A DNA stretch of 18,313 nt, taken from positions 1-18,313 of the forward strand of contig CADBND010000134.1 in assembly GCA_902795875.1 (NCBI GenBank), given 5' to 3'. The notes beneath the pieces were generated by a model. That model made no database searches, was not told the DNA's origin, and saw nothing but the letters and a program-made list of their open reading frames with translations. A program made the position numbers and the translations under genes. Shown here piece by piece: positions 1 through 6,045 of the stretch. Every line of letters starts with the position of its first letter. Positions within the stretch are counted from its first letter, which is position 1. Source of the stretch: an uncultured Erysipelotrichaceae bacterium (GTDB lineage: Bacteria > Bacillota_I > Bacilli_A > Erysipelotrichales > Erysipelotrichaceae).

Positions 1-299
1 AAAAAGGCTTTTATCTTTGGTGCCAGCATTCCGGAACGCCATTTGTAATATTCCACCAGCAGATCAGCAGCCTGTTTCCTGTCTATTCCGGAGGCGATCA
101 TCGCATCGAATACAGCGATCGCAGGATAGATCCTTTCACGGGTATGCATATGATAGCCTTTGGGTTCATCCCTGTTCTCCCATAACAGTTCATCATATCT
201 TTTCAATGCTCTGTTCATGATCATTTCACTCTTCTCTTTTCCATATCGCTTTTTTAGATGCGGACCGATCTGTTTGAGATATCTTACCTGTTTGCCCAT
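1..299 (-). CDS. L-2-amino-thiazoline-4-carboxylate hydrolase family protein (5' part, runs off the left edge)
   Basis: The first 99 codons are visible, starting at the ATG at 299-297. A G-rich ribosome binding site (AGGGGG, about 305-310 read on the minus strand) lies 5 nt upstream. The protein begins MGKQVRYLKQ and continues with a helical region containing RYGKEKSEMIMNRALKRYDE and then HMHTRERIYPAIAVF. This pattern (a RYG-E-K helix followed by a His-containing ERIYPAIA stretch) is what I know from the ATC hydrolase family, named after an enzyme of cysteine formation from thiazoline carboxylates. Most bacterial members have no tested substrate. The gene has its own promoter and an operator-like repeat, so it is probably a regulated single gene or the first gene of an operon continuing to the left. 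The C-terminal catalytic part is outside the window, so activity cannot be judged. Confidence 0.65.
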   Translation of the reverse strand, partial: MGKQVRYLKQIGPHLKKRYGKEKSEMIMNRALKRYDELLWENRDEPKGYHMHTRERIYPAIAVFDAMIASGIDRKQAADLLVEYYKWRSGMLAPKIKAF

Positions 300-319
300 A
301 TATACCCCCTACTGACTCA

Positions 320-335
320 GTTAGTTTTAACTAAC
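320..335. promoter_or_regulatory. Operator-like inverted repeat GTTAGTT-TT-AACTAAC
   Basis: A perfect 7-bp inverted repeat (320-326 and 329-335) is separated by 2 bp. It sits just downstream of the -10 box at 346-351, about where transcription of the hydrolase-family gene would start, which is a typical repressor position. TTAGTT...AACTAA half sites are common for TetR- or MarR-type repressors. No regulator gene is visible in the window, so the binding protein is unknown. Confidence 0.55.
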
Positions 336-345
336 CCCCTATTCC

Positions 346-375
346 ATTATAATAGAATGACCCTTTCTTCATCAA
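346..375 (-). promoter_or_regulatory. Promoter of the hydrolase-family gene
   Basis: On the minus strand, TTGATG (370-375) and a consensus TATAAT (346-351) are separated by 18 bp. The predicted start falls near 339, giving a leader of about 40 nt. The -35 overlaps the T-tract of the preceding terminator. The -10 core is symmetric, so a second TATAAT exists on the plus strand at 348-353, but no gene on that strand uses it. Confidence 0.6.
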
Positions 376-398
376 AAAAGGATCTTTGTTCAAGATCC
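374..398 (-). terminator. Rho-independent terminator after the acetyltransferase gene
   Basis: Read on the minus strand, GGATCTT, loop GAACA and AAGATCC form a perfect 7-bp stem followed by TTTTTT. A second imperfect hairpin (401-421, GATC-A-CCG over CGG-C-GATC) lies between it and the stop codon. Confidence 0.8.
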
Positions 399-422
399 CG
401 GATCACCGATTTACGGCGATCA

Positions 423-980
423 TTATTTTTCATATTCTTTCTTATACATATATTTGTCGGTCAGGACGGGATGATCGAAACCCCAGTCCTCCCACAGATC
501 GGGAAAGCGATCGATGAAACCGCATTTGCGTAAAACTTTGGCAGAAGCGATATTTTCTTTCATGACATGTCCGGTGATCTTCTTCAGACCGACATCCTCA
601 ATGATGTAGTTTCGAAGAAGCATCGCGGTCCGCGTTGCCAACCCCCTTCCCCAGTAGTCTTCATTCAAACGATACCCGATCGAAGCCTTGTCCTTTTCCG
701 GCTTATAACTGTAGATCTCACCGATCCCGACCATCTTTCCGTTTTCTTTGAGAAAGATACCCAGTAGGATGGAATCTTTCGTGAAGAAACACTCTTCATC
801 CATACGTTCCAGAACGATATTCAGATCATCATATTTTTTCTCGTACAGAAAAGTCGGCAGATAGCGATAGATTGCATCGTTTTCTGTTATCTGTCTTAAA
901 TCAGCTATGTCTTCTTTCCCCATCTTGCGCAAGATGATCAATTCATCTTCCAGAAGCGGGTATTCCTGAAACAGTTCCAT
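423..980 (-). CDS. GNAT family N-acetyltransferase, RimJ/RimL-like
   Basis: A 185-residue protein with the layout of the RimJ/RimL branch of acetyl-CoA-dependent N-acetyltransferases. An N-terminal strand reads ELIILRKMGKEDI (about 13-25). The acetyl-CoA binding loop is YWGRGLATRTAMLL (109-122), and the late motif ENIASAKVLRKCGF (142-155) packs against the cofactor. The acceptor (ribosomal protein, amino acid or drug) cannot be told from sequence. It follows the TerD-like gene by 23 nt and is closed by a strong terminator, so the two probably form an operon. No convincing ribosome binding site precedes the ATG. A TATAAA at 992-997 lies 11 nt before the start, so a very short-leader internal promoter is possible. 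Confidence 0.85.
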   Translation of the reverse strand: MELFQEYPLLEDELIILRKMGKEDIADLRQITENDAIYRYLPTFLYEKKYDDLNIVLERMDEECFFTKDSILLGIFLKENGKMVGIGEIYSYKPEKDKASIGYRLNEDYWGRGLATRTAMLLRNYIIEDVGLKKITGHVMKENIASAKVLRKCGFIDRFPDLWEDWGFDHPVLTDKYMYKKEYEK

Positions 981-1003
981 CGTTTTGCGTTTTTATAGAC
1001 ACA

Positions 1004-3004
1004 TCATTCTTCGCTGAACAGTTTGATGATCGTCTCTTTGTTCAGGGATCTCAGTCTCAGGTCAAAGTCAGCTTCTCTTTCAGAGGGGCCCTCTTCATCG
1101 ATCGGCACTTCAATGATCGAAGCACCGCATTCTTCAAGCAATTCCTTCAGGGAAAGTGCTGTCTTTTGGTATGCCGTGAGATATTGGAAAGTATTGCGGA
1201 ATACAGGATCTTCGTTATCGGAAACGATCATTTTTCCACTGCTGAAACTATCAAAAACAACCTTGACTCTGTCATCGAATACATAAACAAAGCCGAGCCG
1301 CATCATATTATCGAAAGCGGGCATATTCATCGGGATCTGTAACAGGATATCATTCGGATCGACCATGTGGTCTTCTTCCAGTTCTTCTTGTGTGATCCCG
1401 GCTTTTCCTTTGGCAAAAACAACTTCAAAGGGGATCTTCTCTCCGTTGTAAGTGTAATTGTTTATCGTAAACATAAAGCTGCTGTCGACATCCTTGCCGA
1501 TATAGAACAGTTCACTGGCTCCATCCGGCAACGGCGCATCCGTCATATCCCCGGAAAAGATGACACGGTCCTCCACATTGCGATAGGCACTGTTCCATCC
1601 ATAGGATGTGTTCAGATTCTGCATATGCAGATCGAGGTCCACTCTCCCCTCTTGTGCGGCGGTTTTGGGATCGATGTTCGTCCAATGGATACCGAAGATC
1701 AGATCGAAGCTACATTCCATTTCAAAAGAAGAGCCGCAAGGGAAATCTCCCACGAACTGTTTTTCCGAAGTCGGTGCCTTATATAGGAAGCCTTCATTCA
1801 AACAGATCTTTTTTCCGGACAGGGATGGACGAAGACGTTCGATCAAATGATTTCTGATCATCTGATAACGGTCCTCGATCGTTTTGCGGTCGGTTCCCTC
1901 CAGCTGTTTGCGTGTCGTCGCAAAAGACTTCCCGTTCCGGATCCGGTATACGATCGCCTCTTCATTTCGCAAGGCGTAGGACAGACCGTTGAGGATACGG
2001 ATCTCCCGGAAAGGAGTGATATGATCCATAGCATCCTTCAGTTCCTCATCGCTTATTTGAGTCGCCGGGCTTGTCAGACGGTCCAGCCTGTTCAAAGGGA
2101 TCGGTCTATGATATTTTGTCGCAAGTTTCCTGATCTTGTTGACCAGATGATTCATTTCCCGGATCTGCGCTTTTTCTTCCACTGTATTCTTGATCCGGTT
2201 TAAAACGGCTTCTAGGGAATTTGCGGGCTTTTCCTCAGCTGTTTTCATCGCCAGGAAGAGTCTCTTGTTTCTATAGAAAATAGAAGCGAGAGCCTTCAAA
2301 GAAGCTTCCTCATCTTCATTCAGATAGCGTCTGAAAAGATCCAGCAATTCTTTGCGGGAATGATTTTTCAGACTGAATATCGTCTCCGGATCCTGTATCT
2401 TCAGAGTTCTGCCGGAAGCTTTGTATATGACATAACGAAGGAATTCGTCGGGATCTTTCGGTACGATCTGTAAAGCATCACAAAGAGCGACACGGACCTC
2501 TCTGTTTTTGATCTCTTCAAACCGTTTGAGATCGATCAGTTCCGCCAGATCGATGATACAGGCGATCGTATCTGCGGATAAAGCGATGCCACTTTTTAAT
2601 AAAGTCATCAGTTTTTCCGCCACTTCTTCTTTCCTGTAAGCGTGGATGGAGATCAGTTCGACATCTTCCTTCAGATCCGGGATCGAAAGTCTCTCATGAG
2701 GAAGATAGACCGACTCATGGGAAAAGATCCCCAGCTCTTCAAAGCCATAAGTCGTCATGTAGTGAATGATCTGTTCATAGACCAATTGTTCGATCGAGGC
2801 GTTGGCGACCTTGCCCCAGGACTTATGGAAGGTTTCGTTCCAGGTCTTCCCGTCTTTTCCGTATAATTCTATCGCCTGGTTACAAACCTCATCCGTTGCA
2901 CTCTCCGGTATCAGCAAACCGTATCGCAAAGCATCTTTGCGGATACTGTCCGACTTTTCACCGATATAGCCCTTAAACAATTTCAATACAGACAACTGTT
3001 TCAT
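1004..3004 (-). CDS. Large protein with C-terminal TerD-like domain
   Basis: A 666-residue soluble protein without signal peptide or membrane segments. Residues 1-390 are mostly charged helices I cannot assign to a named domain. From about 395 on, a segment resembles the TerD fold. An approach pattern APTS (410-413), GDFPCGSS (419-426) and GIHWTN (438-443) leads to the acidic motif VDLDLH (455-460), then to FSGDMTDAPLPDGASE (483-498). These correspond to the Asp-rich calcium-binding strand and the SGD loop of tellurite-resistance/stress TerD proteins. The closest layout I recall is the MXAN_6230/SCO0854 type (TerD-like domain after a long helical region), but here without a RING finger. A purine-rich ribosome binding site (GGAAAGGAAAG) precedes the ATG. 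No other ter genes are nearby. Function unknown; a stress or metal-related scaffold is a guess. Confidence 0.6.
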   Translation of the reverse strand: MKQLSVLKLFKGYIGEKSDSIRKDALRYGLLIPESATDEVCNQAIELYGKDGKTWNETFHKSWGKVANASIEQLVYEQIIHYMTTYGFEELGIFSHESVYLPHERLSIPDLKEDVELISIHAYRKEEVAEKLMTLLKSGIALSADTIACIIDLAELIDLKRFEEIKNREVRVALCDALQIVPKDPDEFLRYVIYKASGRTLKIQDPETIFSLKNHSRKELLDLFRRYLNEDEEASLKALASIFYRNKRLFLAMKTAEEKPANSLEAVLNRIKNTVEEKAQIREMNHLVNKIRKLATKYHRPIPLNRLDRLTSPATQISDEELKDAMDHITPFREIRILNGLSYALRNEEAIVYRIRNGKSFATTRKQLEGTDRKTIEDRYQMIRNHLIERLRPSLSGKKICLNEGFLYKAPTSEKQFVGDFPCGSSFEMECSFDLIFGIHWTNIDPKTAAQEGRVDLDLHMQNLNTSYGWNSAYRNVEDRVIFSGDMTDAPLPDGASELFYIGKDVDSSFMFTINNYTYNGEKIPFEVVFAKGKAGITQEELEEDHMVDPNDILLQIPMNMPAFDNMMRLGFVYVFDDRVKVVFDSFSSGKMIVSDNEDPVFRNTFQYLTAYQKTALSLKELLEECGASIIEVPIDEEGPSEREADFDLRLRSLNKETIIKLFSEE

Positions 3005-3029
3005 GAGACTTCTTTCCTTTCCTTCTTAT

Positions 3030-3082
3030 AAAAAATGGGCGGGAAGTAAAATTTCTGAGAGAAAAAGGAACTTCCTGTGCCC
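3030..3082 (-). promoter_or_regulatory. Terminator-like hairpin in the 5' leader of the TerD-like gene
   Basis: On the minus strand GGGC-ACA-GGAAGT (3082-3070) pairs with ACTTCC-C-GCCC (3047-3037), and the right arm is followed by A then TTTTTT (3036-3030). The loop is about 22 nt. It lies between the likely transcription start (near 3082) and the ribosome binding site, so it could act as an attenuator or protect the 5' end. No known riboswitch pattern was recognised. Confidence 0.4.
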
Positions 3083-3088
3083 ATCTTC

Positions 3089-3097
3089 ATTTTAGCA
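3089..3097 (-). promoter_or_regulatory. Extended -10 promoter of the TerD-like gene
   Basis: The minus strand reads TGC-TAAAAT, an extended -10 element (TGn directly before the hexamer), with the hexamer at 3089-3094. The -35 region is poor, which extended -10 promoters tolerate. The predicted start is near 3082, at the foot of the leader hairpin. Confidence 0.45.
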
Positions 3098-3139
3098 TAT
3101 CTTCTTCCGATCAAAATACATAGAAATGATCGCGCACAT

Positions 3140-3168
3140 AAAGAAAAGTCCTTCGCAACGCGAAGAAC
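3140..3168 (-). terminator. Rho-independent terminator after coaD
   Basis: On the minus strand GTTCTTCGC, loop GTT and GCGAAGGAC form a 9-bp stem (one G-U pair) followed by a T-rich tract TTTTCTTT, 15 nt after the coaD stop codon. It separates the ftsW-rsmD-coaD unit from the TerD-like gene. Confidence 0.8.
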
Positions 3169-3183
3169 GATCGTATAAATGTT

Positions 3184-3663
3184 TTATTTGTACAGTTTTT
3201 CGGAAACTTCCTTTATGATCTGTGCCGGAATGTAGTCGCTGATGTCACCGTTAAAAGAAGCGATCTCCTTGGCGATGGAAGAAGACAGGAAGGACAGTTC
3301 CGGTTTTGACACCATAAATACCGTCTCCACATTGGGATTGAGCCCCATGTTGGCGGTAGCAAGTCCAAGCTCTGATTCATAGTCCGAAACAGCTCGAACA
3401 CCTCTGACCAGGATGTTGCATCCGTGACGGTCTGCCAGATCGACCGTCAATCCTTCACCGATCACGACTTCGACATTATCAAGGCCTTTGACACATTTCT
3501 CGATCATTTCTTTTCTCTCTTCTTTGGAGAAGGTACATTTCTTCGCTCTGTTCTCCATAACCGCAACGATCAGTCTGTCGTAGATCTTTGCCGAACGGAC
3601 GATGATGTCAAGATGTCCGACAGTGATCGGGTCGAATGTTCCGGGATAGATGGCTTTGATCAT
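3184..3663 (-). CDS. coaD: Phosphopantetheine adenylyltransferase
   Basis: CoaD transfers AMP from ATP to 4'-phosphopantetheine, giving dephospho-CoA, the fourth step of CoA synthesis. The 159-residue length is normal for the family. The nucleotidyltransferase signature is at the N-terminus: YPGTFDPITVGH (6-17), with His17 of the T-x-G-H motif. The second signature is present as LSSSIAKEIA near the C-terminus. The start codon shares an ATGA overlap with the rsmD stop, and AAAGGAAG lies 6 nt upstream, so it is translationally coupled to rsmD. The rsmD-coaD pairing is widely conserved in Firmicutes. The product feeds CoaE, encoded elsewhere in this window. Confidence 0.96.
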   Translation of the reverse strand: MIKAIYPGTFDPITVGHLDIIVRSAKIYDRLIVAVMENRAKKCTFSKEERKEMIEKCVKGLDNVEVVIGEGLTVDLADRHGCNILVRGVRAVSDYESELGLATANMGLNPNVETVFMVSKPELSFLSSSIAKEIASFNGDISDYIPAQIIKEVSEKLYK

Positions 3664-4205
3664 GATTCTTCCTTTCTGTAATACAGCAGTTTATTGATGC
3701 CGTATCTTTTTTCCTTATATTTGTAGAGATCCTCATATCTCTCATTAAGATCCGTGTCTTTTCTGACTTCGAAGATGATCATCCCGTCAGCAGGCAGGAG
3801 GTCATATTCTTTCACATCATGGAATATCTGTTCATACTCCCCAAAAGCATAAGGGGGATCGCAATAGATGTAATCAAACTTTTTCCCTTTGCACCTTTTC
3901 AGACATTCCTGATAATTAAGCTGATATACAAGTCTGTCTTCCTTCACTTTTTTAAGATTCTGTCGGATGATCTCTGTCGCCCTGGCGTTGACGTCGTTGA
4001 ACACCGCATCTTTCGCCCCTCTGGATAAAGCTTCCAGTCCGATCGCACCCGAACCGGAAAACAGGTCGAGAAAGACCGTATCCGAATAGATCGTGATCGA
4101 AGAAAACAGCGCTTCCTTCACCATGTCCCTGGTAGGTCTGGTGATATCTTCCCCTTCCAGGGTAGCTAATGGCGTCCGTTTATACTTCCCCGCTATGATC
4201 CGCAT
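3660..4205 (-). CDS. rsmD: 16S rRNA (guanine(966)-N2)-methyltransferase
   Basis: RsmD methylates G966 of 16S rRNA using S-adenosylmethionine. The 181-residue protein starts with the family-typical MRIIAGKYK and has RPTRDMVKEALF (23-34). The SAM-binding motif I is DLFSGSGAIGLEAL (47-60), and the catalytic DPPY is at 116-119, as in N2-guanine/N6-adenine methylases. The start lies inside the end of the ftsW-like gene (26-nt overlap) with AAAGGA 5 nt upstream. It overlaps coaD by 4 nt at its end. Confidence 0.95.
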   Translation of the reverse strand: MRIIAGKYKRTPLATLEGEDITRPTRDMVKEALFSSITIYSDTVFLDLFSGSGAIGLEALSRGAKDAVFNDVNARATEIIRQNLKKVKEDRLVYQLNYQECLKRCKGKKFDYIYCDPPYAFGEYEQIFHDVKEYDLLPADGMIIFEVRKDTDLNERYEDLYKYKEKRYGINKLLYYRKEES

Positions 4206-5355
4206 CGTTTTCCTTTCTGACCCGCATCAGTTCGTTCTGTGCCAGTCCAAGTCCCGCCATCGAAGCCACGAGTGAAGATCCGCCTGAAGAGATCATCAGA
4301 AGCGGAACACCTGTCAAAGGGATGAGACCGCTGACACCGCCGACATTGAGGATGAAGTGCAATATGAAATACATGAATACACCAAGGAGGACCATCTTTG
4401 ACACGATCCTTTTCGCCCGCAAAGAAGCGGATATGATCGGGTACAGCATGATCGCATAAAGCAGTACCAGCACGATGAAACCGACGATGCCCAACTCCTC
4501 CACGATGACTGGCAATATGAAGTCATTGGAAGGATTGGGGAAGTTCATATATTTATGGATGGAATTGCCATAACCAAGACCAAACAGTCCCCCGTTGGCG
4601 AAGGACACCAGCGACATGATGATATGGTATCCGTTGTCATACTGATACAGAAACGGATCAGCTGCAGCCAGAAAACGTCCTACCATGTAGTTGTCCGCAT
4701 GTCTCTTGAGGATCTCGGTCACCGGTGGAGACAGAGCGATCAAAGCGATCCCTACGACAGCCAGCACCAGTATCGTCATATAGGAACGTATTTTTCTCAG
4801 TTCCTTATACGGTGCCAGCATAGCCATACAGTAAGACATGACGAACAGCACTACCGCCGAACCCAGGTCATGCTGGATGATGAGAATGATGAATGTATAA
4901 AAAACGGCAGCTCCCGCATATTGATAGAAGCGTTTCATATTGTTTTCTCCACGATCCTTGCCAAGGATCCGGCAGGCAAATACGATCATGAAGATCTTCG
5001 CAAATTCCGAAGGCTGTATCGTCGCACCGGCACCCAGTGGGATCCAGGCGTAGGCACCATTGATCTGTCCGAACAGGCGGCAAGCGATCAATGCGGCTGC
5101 GATCCCGAAATAAACGATCCAGGCCAGTGCCGTACGAAGATTCTGCACCGGGAAATTCGCAAGAAAGATATAGGCAATAAAGCCAACGATCGCATAAATG
5201 AGCTGTCTGATCAGGATCCCTGTCAGATAGGATGCGTCTCCGGCGTTGTTTCCCATTTCCGCGGAAGCAATCATAAGTGAACCGTATATAAGCAATGCGA
5301 CCGCCGCAAAGAAAACACGTTTATCGCCGAGAGATATCTTTTTTAATATCGACAT
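4180..5355 (-). CDS. ftsW: SEDS-family peptidoglycan glycosyltransferase, FtsW-like
   Basis: A 391-residue polytopic membrane protein of the SEDS family (FtsW/RodA), which polymerises lipid II into glycan strands together with a class B penicillin-binding protein. Roughly ten hydrophobic segments are visible. Family motifs are PSEFAK (115-120), HDLGSAVVL (162-170), PSNDFILPVIVEELG (275-289) with Asp278 as the likely catalytic acid, and LTGVPLLMISSGGSS (347-361). I prefer FtsW over RodA because ftsW lies near rsmD-coaD in several Firmicutes; sequence alone does not separate the two firmly. No ribosome binding site precedes the ATG, and a TAAAAT box ends 6 nt before it, suggesting a leaderless message. 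Confidence 0.88.
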   Translation of the reverse strand: MSILKKISLGDKRVFFAAVALLIYGSLMIASAEMGNNAGDASYLTGILIRQLIYAIVGFIAYIFLANFPVQNLRTALAWIVYFGIAAALIACRLFGQINGAYAWIPLGAGATIQPSEFAKIFMIVFACRILGKDRGENNMKRFYQYAGAAVFYTFIILIIQHDLGSAVVLFVMSYCMAMLAPYKELRKIRSYMTILVLAVVGIALIALSPPVTEILKRHADNYMVGRFLAAADPFLYQYDNGYHIIMSLVSFANGGLFGLGYGNSIHKYMNFPNPSNDFILPVIVEELGIVGFIVLVLLYAIMLYPIISASLRAKRIVSKMVLLGVFMYFILHFILNVGGVSGLIPLTGVPLLMISSGGSSLVASMAGLGLAQNELMRVRKENDADHSGEV

Positions 5356-5361
5356 ACGTTA

Positions 5362-5370
5362 ATTTTATCA
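5362..5370 (-). promoter_or_regulatory. Extended -10 promoter of the ftsW-like gene, leaderless spacing
   Basis: The minus strand reads TGA-TAAAAT-TAACGT-ATG. The -10 hexamer (5362-5367) carries an upstream TGn and is only 6 nt from the start codon, so transcription would begin at or next to the A of ATG. A competing TATAAT on the same strand (5381-5386) would give a leader of about 19 nt, still without a Shine-Dalgarno sequence. Confidence 0.5.
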
Positions 5371-5382
5371 CGAATGTGGTAT

Positions 5383-5388
5383 TATAAT
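5383..5388 (+). promoter_or_regulatory. -10 box of def, leaderless spacing
   Basis: A consensus TATAAT is followed by TATGCT and then the ATG at 5395. The 6-nt spacing places the transcription start at the start codon, and no Shine-Dalgarno sequence is present. The box is part of a symmetric TATTATAAT core shared with the opposite strand. Confidence 0.55.
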
Positions 5389-5394
5389 TATGCT

Positions 5395-5955
5395 ATGCTG
5401 ATCAACAATGACACAATAATCAAAGACGACAACGAACTTATCAGAAGAAAGTCTGCGGATGTTTCCCTGCCATTAAGCGAAGAAGACAGAAGCACCCTTA
5501 TGCAGATGCTGAAATACGTCGATGATTCCACGATCGAAGAGATCGCCAAAGAACAGAATCTCAGGCCTGCTGTAGGCATCAGCGCTATTCAGATCGGCAT
5601 ACCGAAAAAAATGACGGCAGTCATACTCAAGGACGAGGAAGGGCAAAAGATCTGCGAATACGCTCTCGTCAATCCCAAGATCATTTCTAATTCCCTGGAA
5701 CAGGCCTGTCTGGCATCCGGCGAAGGCTGTCTTTCCGTTGTGGAAGAACATGAAGGTCTCGTCTACCGTTCCGCCAGGATCAAGGTCAAGGCCTATGATG
5801 CTTTGCAGGACAAGGATATCCTGATCAAAGCAGAAGGCTATCTTGCCATCGTCCTTCAGCATGAACTCGATCATTTCAAAGGGATCCTTTTCTATGATCA
5901 CATAGACAAAAAAGATCCGTTCAAAGAAATAAAAGACGCATTGGTGATTGAATAA
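5395..5955 (+). CDS. def: Peptide deformylase, type 2
   Basis: Def removes the formyl group from the initiator methionine of new proteins, using a bound ferrous or zinc ion. The 186-residue length and internal insertions fit the type 2 enzymes of Firmicutes. Motif 1 is GISAIQ (61-66, usually G-x-G-x-A-x-Q, here slightly divergent but with Gln66). Motif 2 is EGCLS (110-114, metal ligand Cys112). Motif 3 is HELDH (156-160, two His ligands and catalytic Glu). An upstream in-frame ATG at 5374 would lie in front of and across the -10 box, so the start at 5395 is preferred. A GGTGATT/AATCACC hairpin spans the stop codon. rnjA follows on the same strand, a neighbourhood also seen in Bacillus. Confidence 0.94.
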   Translation: MLINNDTIIKDDNELIRRKSADVSLPLSEEDRSTLMQMLKYVDDSTIEEIAKEQNLRPAVGISAIQIGIPKKMTAVILKDEEGQKICEYALVNPKIISNSLEQACLASGEGCLSVVEEHEGLVYRSARIKVKAYDALQDKDILIKAEGYLAIVLQHELDHFKGILFYDHIDKKDPFKEIKDALVIE

Positions 5956-5960
5956 TCACC
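5943..5960 (+). other. Perfect hairpin over the def stop codon
   Basis: GGTGATT, loop GAAT and AATCACC form a 7-bp perfect stem that includes the TAA stop codon. No T-tract follows, so it is not a classical terminator. It may slow 3' decay or separate def from rnjA. A second, A/T-rich stem (AACATAT/ATATGTT, about 6002-6022) lies in the rnjA leader. Confidence 0.35.
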
Positions 5961-6045
5961 GACTTTCCATTAGAATATTTACGTATTTAAGACGAAAGAA
6001 AAACATATCATTCATATATGTTGTTTATGCGCATATGGAGGTTAG

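Noticed and set aside
113..122. GCGATCGC octamers resembling the cyanobacterial HIP1 repeat.
   Set aside because: Only a few exact copies were seen (here and near 18146); the enrichment is in the inner GATC, not the octamer.
3005..3183. Intergenic region screened for a small gene, tRNA or known riboswitch.
   Set aside because: It is explained by the coaD terminator, one promoter and the leader hairpin; no cloverleaf or known aptamer pattern was recognised.
4555..5280. Long plus-strand open frame (241 codons) opposite the ftsW-like gene.
   Set aside because: Composition is His/Arg/Gln-rich without hydrophobic pattern, there is no ribosome binding site, and the minus strand clearly encodes a SEDS protein. 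It is a shadow frame, as are the other long antisense frames.
5374..5394. Earlier in-frame ATG for def at 5374.
   Set aside because: It would translate through the -10 box, adds seven residues not seen in deformylases and has no ribosome binding site.
5956..6045. Possible rpoY (epsilon subunit) gene or clear promoter before rnjA.
   Set aside because: At 90 bp it is too short for rpoY. A TATCAT at 6006 has no acceptable -35, so no promoter was called.
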